Source of the DNA: an uncultured Erythrobacter sp.
GTDB taxonomy: Bacteria; Pseudomonadota; Alphaproteobacteria; Sphingomonadales; Sphingomonadaceae
Direction of reading: 5' to 3'
Assembly: GCA_947503275.1 (NCBI GenBank)
Contig: CANNCZ010000001.1
Location: 186,001-250,000, forward strand
Length of the DNA: 64,000 bases
The translations under genes were made by a program, and so were the position numbers. Positions 1 to 9,242 of this stretch are shown here, in pieces (the first letter of the stretch is position 1; each line of letters opens with the position of its first letter). The notes under the pieces are model-generated. The model was not told the origin of the DNA. It saw only the letters and a list, made by a program, of their open reading frames with translations, and did not search any database.

Positions 1-1
1 G

Positions 2-1627
2 CTCGCGACGATCGTATTCGTGAATGCTGGCACGCAATTGGCTCAGATTGAGAGCACCTCTGGCCTGCTTTCGCCCGCAGTGTTGGGCAGCTTTGTTCTG
101 CTCGCCATCGTCCCATGGATTGCCAAAGGGATCATCGGATTGATCAAGCGGCGCAAGGTCTATGCAGGCTTTACCCGCCCCAAAAGCTATGACCGCAATA
201 TGATCGTCATCGGTGCAGGATCGGCGGGTTTGGTCTCCTCGTTGATCGCGGCAACGGTGAAGGCGAAAGTTACTCTCGTTGAAGCCAATGCGATGGGCGG
301 CGATTGCCTCAACACCGGATGCGTCCCGTCCAAAGCTTTGATCAAAAGCGCCAAGGTTGCAGCGACGATGCGTCATGCTGATCGCTACGGCATCACGCCG
401 GTTGAGCCTGAAATCCCGTTCCGCGAAACGATGGCTCGGGTGATGGATATCATCAAGGCGATTGAGCCGCATGACAGCGTCGAACGCTATGAAGGCTTGG
501 GCGTCGATGTGGTTCAAGGCTATGCCAAGATTATCGACCCATGGACGGTTGAGATTGCGCTTAACGAAGGCGGCACACAGCGCTTGACCGCGCGTAGCAT
601 TGTGATTGCCAGCGGCGCAGAGCCGGTCGTGCCCCCAATCGAGGGGATCGAGACCTCCGGCTACCTCACCAGCGAGACCCTATGGGAAGCCTTTGGCGAA
701 ATAGATCAAGCGCCTGCACGGGTCGCGGTTCTGGGAGGCGGTCCGATTGGGTGCGAATTGTCGCAAGCACTCGCTCGATTGGGATCGCAGGTTACGCAGG
801 TGGAAATGGCGGACCGGGTGCTTGGCCGCGAGGACGAAGAAGTGTCCGAGCTTGCGCACAAAGTGCTGGAGCAATCCGGCGTCAATGTGCTCACCGAACA
901 CCGCGCGGTTCGGGTTGCGGACAGTATGCTCTATGCGGATAAGGACGGCACCGAAGTTGCGGTGCCCTATGATGCTCTCATCATAGCAGTGGGTCGGAAG
1001 GCGCGGCTGAAAGGCTTTGGGCTCGAAGATATCGGCGTCGATACCGACCGCACGGTTGTTACTGACGAATTCCTCGCCACCAAATTCCCTAACATCTTCG
1101 CCGCGGGCGACGTTGCTGGCCCCTATCAATTCACTCACACCGCCAGCCATCAGGCGTGGTTTGCAAGTGTCAACGCGCTGTTTGGCCAATTCAAGAAGTT
1201 CAAAGCCGATTACAGCGTGATCCCGGCGGTCACATTCCTCGATCCCGAAGTTGCCCGCGTTGGCCTGAACGAAACCGAAGCGCGCGAGCAAGGTATCGAA
1301 TTTGACGTAACCACATACGGCCTCGACGATCTTGACCGTGCGATTACCGAAAGCGAGACAACAGGCTTCGTCAAAGTGCTCACCAAACCGGGCAAGGACA
1401 CGATCCTAGGCGCGACGATTGTTGGCAGCCATGCGGGCGAATTGCTGGCCGAATATGTGCTGGCGATGAAGCACAAATTGGGCCTCAACAAAATCCTCGG
1501 CACGATCCATTCCTACCCCACCATGGCAGAGGCCAATAAGTTCGCCGCGGGCAATTGGAAGAAGGCGAACAAGCCCGAAGGCCTGCTTCGCTGGGTCGAG
1601 AAATACCACGATTGGCGCCGGGGATAA
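2..1627 (+). CDS. TVP38-type membrane segment fused to FAD-dependent disulfide oxidoreductase (5' partial)
   Basis: The frame is already open at base 2, so the gene starts upstream; a GTG at 20 is only an internal codon. Visible residues 1-45 form one hydrophobic segment and a basic loop that resemble the end of a TVP38/TMEM64 (SNARE-associated Golgi) domain. The rest is a full class I pyridine nucleotide-disulfide oxidoreductase: FAD motif GAGSAG near visible residue 70, redox-active cysteine pair in GGDCLNTGCVPSK near residue 100, NAD(P) motif GGGPIGCEL near 245, FAD-binding AAGDVAG near 365, and dimer-interface HSYPT near 505. Relatives are mercuric reductase and dihydrolipoamide dehydrogenase. 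No lipoyl or metal-binding domain is visible, so the substrate is unknown. The nucleoside transporter gene follows after 3 bases, so the two are probably cotranscribed. The oxidoreductase fold is certain; the membrane-domain identity is inferred from its last segment. Confidence 0.85.
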   Translation, partial: LATIVFVNAGTQLAQIESTSGLLSPAVLGSFVLLAIVPWIAKGIIGLIKRRKVYAGFTRPKSYDRNMIVIGAGSAGLVSSLIAATVKAKVTLVEANAMGGDCLNTGCVPSKALIKSAKVAATMRHADRYGITPVEPEIPFRETMARVMDIIKAIEPHDSVERYEGLGVDVVQGYAKIIDPWTVEIALNEGGTQRLTARSIVIASGAEPVVPPIEGIETSGYLTSETLWEAFGEIDQAPARVAVLGGGPIGCELSQALARLGSQVTQVEMADRVLGREDEEVSELAHKVLEQSGVNVLTEHRAVRVADSMLYADKDGTEVAVPYDALIIAVGRKARLKGFGLEDIGVDTDRTVVTDEFLATKFPNIFAAGDVAGPYQFTHTASHQAWFASVNALFGQFKKFKADYSVIPAVTFLDPEVARVGLNETEAREQGIEFDVTTYGLDDLDRAITESETTGFVKVLTKPGKDTILGATIVGSHAGELLAEYVLAMKHKLGLNKILGTIHSYPTMAEANKFAAGNWKKANKPEGLLRWVEKYHDWRRG

Positions 1628-1630
1628 GGT

Positions 1631-2908
1631 TTGGAGATTTTCGACCAGTTTCGCGGGATCATCGGGATCGCCGTTCTGCTCATGATCGCATGGGCGATGA
1701 GCGAGGATCGCGGTAGCAGACCCGGTGCACGCTGGATCCTGGGCGCGCTTGCAATGCAAGGCCTTTTGGCGCTGCTCATCGTGCGGGTGCCGTTTATCTG
1801 GGACACGATGAAGGCGGCGAATGATGGCGTGCGCGCTATCGAGCAGGCGACACTGGCCGGATCGTCTTACATGTTCGGCTATCTCGGCGGGGCACCTCTG
1901 CCCTTTGATGTTGCAGAAGGCGCTGACCCTCCGCTGATTATCGCCTTTCAGATATTGCCGCTCGTCATTGTCTTTTCCGCGCTTGCGGCCTTGCTGTGGC
2001 ATTGGGGCATATTGCGCATGGCGGTGCGGGGCCTCTCCTTTGTGCTTCAGCGGACCTTGGGCGTCAGCGGCGTTGTCGGCCTATCGGGCGGTGCCAATCT
2101 GTTTCTGGGCGTCGTTGAAAGCCCGCTGGTCGTGCGAGCTTACTTCGCCAAGATGAGCCGCGCAGAACTCTTTCAGGTGATGACGCTGACCATGGCAAGC
2201 ATCAGCGGCGCGGTGCTGGTTCTGTATGCCAGCACATTGCAAGGCGATTTGGGCGAGGGCGCAACTGGGCATTTGATCTCGGCCTCGCTGGTATCGCTCC
2301 CGGCCGCTTTGTTGATCGCAAAATTGATGGTTCCGGATGATGGGACCAAAACCGTCGCTGCCGATGACGATGAACCCAGCCTCGCCTTCGCCTCCAGCAT
2401 CGATGCGATTGTCAAAGGCACGATGGATGGGATGCAATTGTTCCTGAGTGTGATCGCGATCATCATTGTGGTGTTTGCGCTGGTGGCTTTGGGTGATCAG
2501 ATCCTTGGCCTGTTCCCCGAAGTGTGGGGTGAACCTCTGACTTTGAAGCGCATTTTCGGATGGATTTTCGCACCATTTATGTGGCTGCTGGGTGTCCCAT
2601 GGGCCGAAGCGCAAACAGCGGGCAGTTTGATGGGCACCAAGGCTATCCTCAACGAATATGTAGCCTTTCTGGAGCTGTCCGCATTGCCTGATGGCAGCCT
2701 GTCACCGCGCGGATTGCTGATCGTCACCTATGCCCTGTGCGGTTTTGCCAATTTGGCGAGCATTGGCTTGCTCGTCTCCACTATCGGCACCTTGTGCCCT
2801 GAACGCCGGGCGGAGGCCGCAGGGCTGGGCATTAAGAGCTGGATTGCGGGTAATATTGCGAGCGCCATGACAGGCGCGTGGATTGGACTTGTGACCTTTG
2901 GCGGGTAG
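1631..2908 (+). CDS. nupC: NupC-family concentrative nucleoside transporter
   Basis: A 425-residue, strongly hydrophobic protein of about ten membrane segments, the usual length for bacterial concentrative nucleoside transporters (CNT). These import nucleosides with H+ or Na+ across the inner membrane. Recognisable CNT features are the stretch around GVSGVVGLSGGANLFLGV (about residues 140-157), where the re-entrant loops lie, the following ESPLVVRAY, and the C-terminal part with GTKAILNEYVAFLEL and GFANLASIGL. The start is TTG at 1631, 3 bases after the previous stop. There is no other start codon before the first membrane segment, and translational coupling is likely. Family is clear; nucleoside preference cannot be read from sequence. 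Confidence 0.9.
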   Translation: MEIFDQFRGIIGIAVLLMIAWAMSEDRGSRPGARWILGALAMQGLLALLIVRVPFIWDTMKAANDGVRAIEQATLAGSSYMFGYLGGAPLPFDVAEGADPPLIIAFQILPLVIVFSALAALLWHWGILRMAVRGLSFVLQRTLGVSGVVGLSGGANLFLGVVESPLVVRAYFAKMSRAELFQVMTLTMASISGAVLVLYASTLQGDLGEGATGHLISASLVSLPAALLIAKLMVPDDGTKTVAADDDEPSLAFASSIDAIVKGTMDGMQLFLSVIAIIIVVFALVALGDQILGLFPEVWGEPLTLKRIFGWIFAPFMWLLGVPWAEAQTAGSLMGTKAILNEYVAFLELSALPDGSLSPRGLLIVTYALCGFANLASIGLLVSTIGTLCPERRAEAAGLGIKSWIAGNIASAMTGAWIGLVTFGG

Positions 2909-2917
2909 AGAGCCAGC

Positions 2918-3520
2918 GTGCTTGATGCAAAACTTCGCCCTCTGATTGATCCGCCGCTGAACCGCGTAGGCCACGCCTTAGCGCGCGCGGGCATCACCGC
3001 CAATATGCTCACCTTTACCGGCCTTGCCATCGGGCTAGGCGGAGCGGTGGCGATTGCGTTTGGTCAGGTTTGGTTGGGGCTGGCACTGATCCTCGCCAAT
3101 CGCTTGCTCGATGGGTTGGACGGAGCGGTCGCGCGGGCCAGCACCCCAACCGATCTGGGAGGGTACTTCGACGTTGTCGCCGACTTTGCGTGTTACGTAT
3201 CCGTCCCGCTTGGCTTTGGCGTCATGGCTTCGGAGAACACCTTGCCCGCGTTGGTTTTGGTTTCCAGTTTCGTGCTCACCGGGGTTAGCTTCCTCGCTTT
3301 TGCCGTGATCGCTGCGCAGCGCGGCGAGGCCACAGAGGCTCACGGAAAGAAGAGCTTTTTCTACTCAACCGGATTGGCCGAAGGGACAGAGACCATCGCG
3401 GTGTTCATCGCCATGTGTGCATTCCCCGCGTGGTTTGGCGTGCTCGCCTATGCCTATGCCGGGCTGTGTGTGCTGACTGTGATCCAACGCAGCGCGCTGG
3501 CCGCATCACAATTCCGATAA
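2918..3520 (+). CDS. CDP-alcohol phosphatidyltransferase family protein
   Basis: A 200-residue integral membrane enzyme with the family signature near residues 62-86: DGLDGAVAR followed by GGYFDVVAD. This matches D-x2-DG-x2-AR...G-x3-D-x3-D, in which the aspartates bind the metal and the CDP-alcohol. Such enzymes displace CMP from a CDP-alcohol such as CDP-diacylglycerol to make a phospholipid. GTG start at 2918 is preceded by GAGAG about 6 bases upstream. It lies 9 bases after nupC in the same direction, probably one transcript. The sequence does not tell phosphatidylglycerophosphate, phosphatidylserine or another product apart, so no symbol is given. Confidence 0.88.
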   Translation: MLDAKLRPLIDPPLNRVGHALARAGITANMLTFTGLAIGLGGAVAIAFGQVWLGLALILANRLLDGLDGAVARASTPTDLGGYFDVVADFACYVSVPLGFGVMASENTLPALVLVSSFVLTGVSFLAFAVIAAQRGEATEAHGKKSFFYSTGLAEGTETIAVFIAMCAFPAWFGVLAYAYAGLCVLTVIQRSALAASQFR

Positions 3521-3523
3521 GGT

Positions 3524-4327
3524 TTAACGCTGGCCGATTTGCTGTGCGACCAGTTCACGCAATTCAGCGATCCGTTCCGCATTCGCGCCAAGGTCGCTTC
3601 TGCCAACACGGCTGACGGATCGGAAGTCGATCTCTGCATCGCCAACCCGCGCAACAACATCGTCTTTAAAGCCGAACCAGAATGTTTCCGCGACGCCTTC
3701 AACGCGGCCCGCTTCGACGTCGGAACGGATGTCTGATAAGCCCATATTGCCCATGGCCGCCGCGACCGCTGCAACCGCATCAGCCTTGCTCGCACCGCCT
3801 AAAGGCAGGGGAGAAAGGTTGGCATAGGTGTCGTTGATGATTTGCGCATGGCTCTTGATCGCAAGTTCGGGCGCGGTTCCTTCGAACATGTTAATCTCAC
3901 CCAGAGGCGTTTGATAATCGCTCAACGGGTTCGATAGGCTCTCATTGCGGGCGTTCATTGTCTCAAGCGAGAAAGCCGGTGGATCGGCGGTGTCGGTTGA
4001 AACATCGTGGATGGGGTTTTCTGCCCCAGTCCCAGCCGCCGCCGCGCCGAGGCCAGCAAAACCGGCTGGAACCAGCAGCCCAATGCCAGCGACGCCCATA
4101 GCCAGTTTGTTGCGCGGTTTTTTGATGATTGCGATGATCAGCGACACAAGCGCCACGGCCGCAACAATTCCGACCAGCCAAATGCCAGCCGTGAATGTCA
4201 TGGCGACAAGGCCGGTTAGCCAACTCCACAATCCGAATTTGGTCCCAAGTGCCGCGATCATGAAATAGAGCGGCAGGAAAATGACCAGCGCGAGGACGAG
4301 TTTGGTGTGCCATGGAAGTTTGTTCAT
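3524..4327 (-). CDS. Membrane protein with C-terminal DUF1499 domain
   Basis: 267 residues. The first about 95 carry three hydrophobic segments (residues 8-28, 35-60, 75-97). The rest is a soluble domain with DUF1499 hallmarks: NPIHDVSTDTADPPAF near residue 105 and IDFRSVSRVGRSDLGANAERI near 235. DUF1499 proteins are widespread in proteobacteria and have no established function. The ATG at 4327 has GAGGG 6-10 bases upstream, which supports this start. Its stop lies 3 bases past the end of the convergent phosphatidyltransferase gene. The next gene, a cytochrome c, diverges from it across a 260-base spacer that must hold both promoters; I see no clear operator there. Confidence 0.8.
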   Translation of the reverse strand: MNKLPWHTKLVLALVIFLPLYFMIAALGTKFGLWSWLTGLVAMTFTAGIWLVGIVAAVALVSLIIAIIKKPRNKLAMGVAGIGLLVPAGFAGLGAAAAGTGAENPIHDVSTDTADPPAFSLETMNARNESLSNPLSDYQTPLGEINMFEGTAPELAIKSHAQIINDTYANLSPLPLGGASKADAVAAVAAAMGNMGLSDIRSDVEAGRVEGVAETFWFGFKDDVVARVGDAEIDFRSVSRVGRSDLGANAERIAELRELVAQQIGQR

Positions 4328-4587
4328 GCGACCCTCTTTAACCGCGAGGATGCATTACGCAAATCCTTCAACGGGCCTACGTGCACAACGCAATCAGATG
4401 CGGTGCTGTAAAAAAGGCGCAAAATATTGAAACCCTTCGCAACTTCGTGCGTTTTGCCTTAGAGATCACGTATCGTGAGGGATGCGATTGTGAGATCGAC
4501 TTTGGCTTTCGAAGTCAGATCAACAACTTAAGGTCCAGAAACGACGCGGTCGGGTCTGCCAAGAATAGTAGAGGGAAGTATATCATT

Positions 4588-5070
4588 ATGCGTAAGATAA
4601 TTCTGAGCACTGTTGCATTGACCAGCCTCGTCGCTGTTTCAGCATGCGGCGAAAGCCCTGCCTCACAAAACGCAGCAGCCGAAGAAGAAACCGCAGCAGC
4701 TGAAGCGCCTGTCGCTGAAGAGCCTGCAGAACCTGTGGCCGAAGTGGCTTTCGCTGACTTGACCGGCGATGCATCTGCTGGCGAAACCGTTTTCGTTCAA
4801 TGCAAAACCTGCCATCTTCTTGAAGAAGGCAAGAACGGCGTTGGCCCATCGCTCTATAACGTAATCGGCCGGACAGCTGGTTCGATTGATGGCTTTAACT
4901 ACTCTGACGCGAATGCCGATAGCGGCATCACCTGGACGCCAGAGATCATGTTTGAATATCTCGAAGCGCCACGTGAATATCTGCCTGGTACGCGGATGGC
5001 TTACCCCGGTCTGAAAGACGCACAAGACCGCGCCGATTTGATTGCTTACCTGCAAACCAACGGCGAATAA
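4588..5070 (+). CDS. Membrane-anchored class I cytochrome c (lipoprotein)
   Basis: 160 residues. Residues 1-20 form a lipoprotein signal with lipobox VSAC (Cys20). Residues 27-57 form an Ala/Glu/Pro-rich flexible linker. Residues 58-160 are one cytochrome c domain with CKTCH at 72-76 (covalent haem, His ligand) and the Met ligand in GTRMAY (Met137); length and spacing fit the c2/mitochondrial type. The frame is open further upstream to 4381, but only the ATG at 4588 has a Shine-Dalgarno (GAGGGA, 12 bases upstream) and directly precedes a signal peptide. A lipid-tethered cytochrome on a long linker can shuttle electrons in the periplasm without being soluble, as cytochrome cy does in Rhodobacter. 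Its position 0.7 kb from the photosynthesis cluster, which lacks pufC, makes it a candidate reaction-centre donor (inference). Confidence 0.88.
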   Translation: MRKIILSTVALTSLVAVSACGESPASQNAAAEEETAAAEAPVAEEPAEPVAEVAFADLTGDASAGETVFVQCKTCHLLEEGKNGVGPSLYNVIGRTAGSIDGFNYSDANADSGITWTPEIMFEYLEAPREYLPGTRMAYPGLKDAQDRADLIAYLQTNGE

Positions 5071-5095
5071 GCTTTATCATCGACACGATGAAACA

Positions 5096-5147
5096 TTGCC
5101 CCGCAGTCCGAAAAGAGATTTTTGGCCTGCGGGGCAAATTGTTTTGA
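5096..5147 (+). terminator. Intrinsic terminator after the cytochrome c gene
   Basis: A perfect 11-bp stem (TTGCCCCGCAG at 5096-5106 pairing with CTGCGGGGCAA at 5127-5137) with a 20-base loop, followed by a T-rich tail (ATTGTTTTG). It lies 26 bases after the cytochrome c stop and ends transcription before the copper protein gene, so the latter needs its own promoter or read-through. Confidence 0.75.
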
Positions 5148-5171
5148 AAATGACTTACTGCGATCCATAAA

Positions 5172-5774
5172 ATGCGATCAAGAAACCCCTTCAACGCACG
5201 TATTTATTCCGTTCTGGCGATGGCTAGCGCGCTTTCTCTGTCTGGGTGTGAGCGTCCGATCAGCGAGCCGATTGAGGCTCCGCAGGCAACGCCCGATGCG
5301 AGCTTTGCCGAGCCCGAGGTTGAACCAACGGGCAAAGTCATCGAAATCCGCATGTACACGATCGACCCAGAGGACTCGAGCCAACAGCACGTCTTCAAAC
5401 CGCGTCTCGTTAATGCTCAGGTTGGTGACACAATCCGCTTCATCCCAACCGAACCCAGCCACCAATCCTCTTCCATCGCTGCAATGCTGCCTGATGTGGC
5501 GCGCGGGTGGGAAGGGGAAGTGAATGACGAAGTTTCCTACGTCCTGCCAGCGGCGGGGATATACGGTTTCCAATGCGTACCGCATTATGCCGCCGGAATG
5601 GTTGGCGTTGTGATCGTCGAAGGCGAGGGCAAGACCGACAATCTCGACAACGCACGAGCTGCCGGACATCCGGGCCTTGGTGTGCCCGAATTCGTTGCGA
5701 TTTTCGCCGAGGCAGAAGCGCGCGGACTGCTTGGACCGACGCCTGTTGAAGACGCGGATCAGTCCACGCAGTAA
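5172..5774 (+). CDS. Blue (type 1) copper lipoprotein, pseudoazurin/plastocyanin-like
   Basis: 200 residues. A signal peptide ends in lipobox LSGC (Cys26), then a Pro/Glu/Ala-rich linker to about residue 53, then a cupredoxin domain. The four expected copper ligands are in place: His97 (PSHQS), then Cys135, His138 and Met143 in FQCVPHYAAGM. The fold and ligand spacing are those of pseudoazurin, a periplasmic one-electron carrier. An extension of about 45 residues with no recognised motif follows the domain. The ATG at 5172 has no clear Shine-Dalgarno. The gene meets hemA tail to tail with no spacer (stops at 5772-5774 and 5775-5777). It could donate electrons to the reaction centre, a terminal oxidase or a reductase; the partner is not shown by sequence. 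Confidence 0.85.
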   Translation: MRSRNPFNARIYSVLAMASALSLSGCERPISEPIEAPQATPDASFAEPEVEPTGKVIEIRMYTIDPEDSSQQHVFKPRLVNAQVGDTIRFIPTEPSHQSSSIAAMLPDVARGWEGEVNDEVSYVLPAAGIYGFQCVPHYAAGMVGVVIVEGEGKTDNLDNARAAGHPGLGVPEFVAIFAEAEARGLLGPTPVEDADQSTQ

Positions 5775-7031
5775 TCAGGCAGCAGAGGCCATCCGTGCCA
5801 GCTCACACTGTGACCAAATCTCGCTCAAAGCATTGATAAGTCTATCAATATCGCCTTCGTCATGGACGGGCGACGGTGTCAGGCGCAACCGCTCTGTGCC
5901 AACAGGAACCGTGGGATAATTGATCGGCTGCACATAGATGCCGTGATTGTCCATCAACCAGTCGCTGATCATTTTGCACTTCTTTGCGTCCCCAACCATG
6001 ACCGGAATAATGTGGCTGGGATTGGCGAGATGGGGGATACCCATAATGTCCAATTTGCGGCGGACCTGCTCAACCCGCTCACGCTGCAACTCGCGCTCTT
6101 CATCGCTGGTTTTGAGATGCTTGATACTGGCCGCTGCGCCCGCCGCAACAGCGGGTGGCAAAGCGGTCGAAAAAATAAAGCCGCTGGCAAAACTGCGAAC
6201 AAAATCAACGAGGTTGCGGCTGGCTGCGATGTAGCCGCCCATGACGCCAAAGGCTTTGCCAAGCGTCCCTTCGATCACGGTGATCCGGTCCATCAAACCT
6301 TCGCGTTCGGCGATCCCGCCACCGCGTGGTCCGTAGAGGCCGACGGCGTGAACTTCATCAATATAGCTCATCGCGCCATGTTTTTCGCAGACGTCCAATA
6401 TCTCTGCGATCGGAGCGATATCACCGTCCATAGAATAGACGCTCTCAAACGCGACGAGCTTGGGCACTTCGGGACCGAATTGCGACAGCATCAGATCGAG
6501 GTCTTGCGGATCGTTGTGCTTCCAGATTTTGTAAGGAGCGCGGCTGTGGCGGATCCCTTCGATCATGGAAGCGTGGTTGAGCGCATCGGAAAAGACGACA
6601 CAGCCCGGAATCTTACTGGCCAAAGTGCCAAGACCCGCCCAGTTCGAGACATAGCCGCTGGTGAACAACAGGGCGCTTTCCTTGCCATGGAGGTCCGCGA
6701 GTTCCGCTTCCAGCTCGACATGGTAGTGATTAGTGCCTGAGATATTGCGCGTGCCCCCTGCGCCCGCGCCGCATTCATCAAGGGTGGAGTGCATCGCATC
6801 GAGCACCGCCGGATGCTGACCCATGCCCAGATAATCGTTCGAGCACCACACGGTCACGGCCTGCGTTTCCTCGCCGATAAAGCGGGTTGCATGCGGGAAT
6901 TTGCCGCGATGCCGCTTAATATCGGTGAAGACGCGGTAACGCCCATCCTCGCGCACAGTATCAAGTTCGCTTGCGAAATAGGTTTCAAAGTCCATGGGTG
7001 TTGCCCCCGTTTCCATCTTCTTGTCGTCCAT
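5775..7031 (-). CDS. hemA: 5-aminolevulinate synthase
   Basis: Condenses glycine and succinyl-CoA to 5-aminolevulinate, the first committed step of haem and bacteriochlorophyll synthesis in alphaproteobacteria (C4 pathway). It is a PLP-dependent alpha-oxoamine synthase. Visible motifs include [29 protein letters not shown], the [10 protein letters not shown] strand and the PLP lysine in GTLGKAFG. The frame runs up to 7097, but the ATG at 7031 starts 2 bases after the puhE stop. A further ATG at 6995 gives MDFETYF, the usual family N-terminus, with a G-run upstream, so the true start may be 12 residues later. It is the last gene of the bchF-puh-acsF-puhE-hemA transcript, which ties ALA supply to pigment synthesis. 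Confidence 0.93.
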   Translation of the reverse strand: MDDKKMETGATPMDFETYFASELDTVREDGRYRVFTDIKRHRGKFPHATRFIGEETQAVTVWCSNDYLGMGQHPAVLDAMHSTLDECGAGAGGTRNISGTNHYHVELEAELADLHGKESALLFTSGYVSNWAGLGTLASKIPGCVVFSDALNHASMIEGIRHSRAPYKIWKHNDPQDLDLMLSQFGPEVPKLVAFESVYSMDGDIAPIAEILDVCEKHGAMSYIDEVHAVGLYGPRGGGIAEREGLMDRITVIEGTLGKAFGVMGGYIAASRNLVDFVRSFASGFIFSTALPPAVAAGAAASIKHLKTSDEERELQRERVEQVRRKLDIMGIPHLANPSHIIPVMVGDAKKCKMISDWLMDNHGIYVQPINYPTVPVGTERLRLTPSPVHDEGDIDRLINALSEIWSQCELARMASAA

Positions 7032-7033
7032 AA

Positions 7034-7837
7034 TCAATTCGACCCCCCGGTCCGCGCAGGTTTTGTAAGGCCGCGCCGCGTAAATGCCCAGCCCCACAGC
7101 ATTCCATCACGAAATGGTAGCGCCAAAAACAGATGTTCAATTGCACCGAGCAGACAAAGCGCGGTCAAAAGGCTCGCGCCCACCATCTCGGCACTTCCCG
7201 TAGGAGCGGCGATTGCGAGCGATGCAAACCAGCCTGCCAATGCGAAAATCGCAGCAATGGATACAACAAGCAACGCCGTCATGCGGTTACGGCCAAAATA
7301 GCTCTTCAGATAATCAAGATGCGCAGGAAGCATTTCGGTGGTCGTGTTGGGCACACCGATAAACAGGTTAATCTTGGATGAGAGCCTTAGCCCGAACATC
7401 AACACAAACACCGTCGCGCCGATTTGATTGGGCGCGCCCCAAGACAACGAGATGAGCATGAGCGCTGTCAACGCCAGCGCAATCTCGTGATGAATGACAG
7501 TGGCGCTGGCATTTGTGAAGCGCTCAAACCCGCGGGCACCGGGTGGGCAAGCCTCTCTGCGAGGGCCAGCGGCGGCGCCTGTAAGGAAGCCAATTTCATG
7601 CCAGCCCCATACCATCAATGCACCTGCAAAGCTGATATAAACCGCGATTAAACTGGCTGATTGTGAGGCGAAGAGGATCGCGATCAGGCCCGCAATGCCA
7701 ACCACTCCACCAATCGCAACACTGCGCCGGAAAGTCGCACGCTCACGATTATCCGCCCAGGCGATGAGCCCGGTCGCCATAAACCAGATGGCCACCGTTA
7801 CGATGAACGGGACAATATGGCCGCTCCAGCTCACCAT
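7034..7837 (-). CDS. puhE: Photosynthetic complex assembly protein PuhE (DUF3623)
   Basis: 267 residues with about seven hydrophobic segments. A central loop carries [21 protein letters not shown] and a later one [23 protein letters not shown], both characteristic of PuhE. PuhE is conserved in purple bacterial photosynthesis clusters and has been implicated in reaction centre/light-harvesting assembly or pigment regulation; its exact role is unresolved. It starts 7 bases inside the end of acsF and ends 2 bases before the hemA start, so translation is coupled through the three genes. Confidence 0.88.
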   Translation of the reverse strand: MVSWSGHIVPFIVTVAIWFMATGLIAWADNRERATFRRSVAIGGVVGIAGLIAILFASQSASLIAVYISFAGALMVWGWHEIGFLTGAAAGPRREACPPGARGFERFTNASATVIHHEIALALTALMLISLSWGAPNQIGATVFVLMFGLRLSSKINLFIGVPNTTTEMLPAHLDYLKSYFGRNRMTALLVVSIAAIFALAGWFASLAIAAPTGSAEMVGASLLTALCLLGAIEHLFLALPFRDGMLWGWAFTRRGLTKPARTGGSN

Positions 7838-8919
7838 GCTGGTTGAAGCCGGATTGTCTGTGGCAGAGTGTTCGACTTAGTTCGGTGGAAATACATCCGC
7901 GCGAAATTATAGCCTGCACCGGCCATGCCGCTCGCCCGTTTTGCAAAGCCACCAAGGCCGCCTTGCTCCTTGCCTTCCTCGATCCGCAGGGCTGCCAAAC
8001 GCAATGCCTCCATCCGAGCACGGAATGCCGGGTCGTCAATGTCGAGTTCGACGGGGAAAACCTGACGCGCGATCTGATTGGTGATCTCAAACACCTGATA
8101 ATCATATTCGGTCGGGTCCACGCCCAGCGCCTTATGAAAGACGGGCCGCGCATGGTCGCGGACATACATCGTGGCATAGACTGACAGCAGGAAGAACCGC
8201 ACCCACAGCTTGTTACGCCCTTCGAGCAGCTGAGGATCAGCTCGCATCAACAGCGCGAAAGCCTCACCGTGGCGGAACTCATCATTGCACCATTCCTCGA
8301 ACCAATCGAAGATCGGGTGGAATTTCTTGTCTGGGTTTGCCTGTAGGTGGCGGAAGATTGTGATGTAGCGCGCATATCCAATCTTTTCCGACAGATAGAC
8401 GGCGTACCAGATGAATTTCGGCTTGAAGAAAGTGTATTTCTTGGTCTTGGTCAAAAAGCCCAGATCAACGCCAATCCCTGCATCTTTGAGGCTCTCATTG
8501 ATAAAACCAGCATGGCGGCTCTCATCACGGGCGAGCAATTTGAATAGCTGCTTTACATCGGGATTCTTGGTGCGTTTTGCGATCTCGGCATAGAGCACAC
8601 AGCCAGAAAACTCCGACGTCATTGAGCTGACGAGGAAGTCGGTGAACTCCTTGCGAAGCTCCGGTTCAAGCCCCTCAATAATACCTGCGAAATCGTCTTT
8701 GTGGCGGAAGTGTTTTTTGTTGGGATCACCGACCATATCCGCGATCAGCTGGTCCCACTCCTCTCGGACCAATGACACATCAATCGCGTCCAATGCGTCG
8801 TAATCTGTGGTGTAGAAGCGGGGCGTCAGAACGGTGTCTTGTGTCGCCAGCGCCATCGCTTCTTCGCTGGTCATCATCGCGTCGGCTTTGGCAGCCTGGA
8901 CATTCGAATGCGCATTCAT
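7831..8919 (-). CDS. acsF: Aerobic Mg-protoporphyrin IX monomethyl ester oxidative cyclase
   Basis: Forms the fifth (isocyclic) ring of bacteriochlorophyll with O2, yielding protochlorophyllide. The protein is a 362-residue diiron enzyme, and the two iron-binding E-x2-H pairs are visible in [10 protein letters not shown] and [11 protein letters not shown]-terminal [13 protein letters not shown] is typical of AcsF. No anaerobic bchE lies in the window, so pigment synthesis here depends on oxygen, as expected for an aerobic anoxygenic phototroph. Start overlaps the upstream small gene by ATGA (8916-8919). Confidence 0.95.
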   Translation of the reverse strand: MNAHSNVQAAKADAMMTSEEAMALATQDTVLTPRFYTTDYDALDAIDVSLVREEWDQLIADMVGDPNKKHFRHKDDFAGIIEGLEPELRKEFTDFLVSSMTSEFSGCVLYAEIAKRTKNPDVKQLFKLLARDESRHAGFINESLKDAGIGVDLGFLTKTKKYTFFKPKFIWYAVYLSEKIGYARYITIFRHLQANPDKKFHPIFDWFEEWCNDEFRHGEAFALLMRADPQLLEGRNKLWVRFFLLSVYATMYVRDHARPVFHKALGVDPTEYDYQVFEITNQIARQVFPVELDIDDPAFRARMEALRLAALRIEEGKEQGGLGGFAKRASGMAGAGYNFARMYFHRTKSNTLPQTIRLQPAW

Positions 8920-9242
8920 TTGATCCTCCCAGCATTGAAGCTAACTTCATACAATTCGCCAAAGTCGAAATAGGCGGCCAGGCGGGTGAAGGCGCGGACC
9001 ACGGGGCCTGCGCGCGTCACGGTGGCGGTGCGTTCGAACACTTCGCTTGAGCCAAAAGGGATGGAGATTGGATCGCCGTGAACCTGGACCTTGTCCCCTG
9101 GCTCCATCTCAACGTCATCTGCCAATTCTACATGCGCGTGAAAATGATCGGAGCTTTGTTCAACCGTGATGGTGCAAGGCGTATCGAACTGCCTTGCGCG
9201 CACGTCTGACCTGTTGGCCGATCCCTGGGCCATAGTCGTCAT
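8916..9242 (-). CDS. Conserved small protein of unknown function between puhC and acsF
   Basis: 108 residues, soluble, no signal peptide or membrane segment. The N-terminal third is polar. Residues 24-60 ([34 protein letters not shown]) look like beta-strands with a histidine-rich turn, and the C-terminus is [20 protein letters not shown] do not recognise a named family. It sits inside the photosynthesis operon with four-base ATGA overlaps on both sides (puhC before, acsF after), so it is translated with assembly factors and the cyclase. A second in-frame ATG at 9233 is an alternative start. A role in complex assembly or in supporting AcsF is plausible only from position. Confidence 0.8.
   Translation of the reverse strand: MTTMAQGSANRSDVRARQFDTPCTITVEQSSDHFHAHVELADDVEMEPGDKVQVHGDPISIPFGSSEVFERTATVTRAGPVVRAFTRLAAYFDFGELYEVSFNAGRIK

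Noticed and set aside
680..1291. Minus-strand open frame opposite the flavoprotein
   Set aside because: It is an antisense shadow of a gene whose catalytic motifs are clear; no ribosome binding site or motif of its own.
4381..4587. Upstream extension of the cytochrome c frame
   Set aside because: No Shine-Dalgarno, odd composition, and it would bury the lipoprotein signal peptide.
5862..6740. Long plus-strand open frame (292 codons) opposite hemA
   Set aside because: It lies wholly within hemA, has no family motif, and its composition follows from the antisense of a conserved gene.
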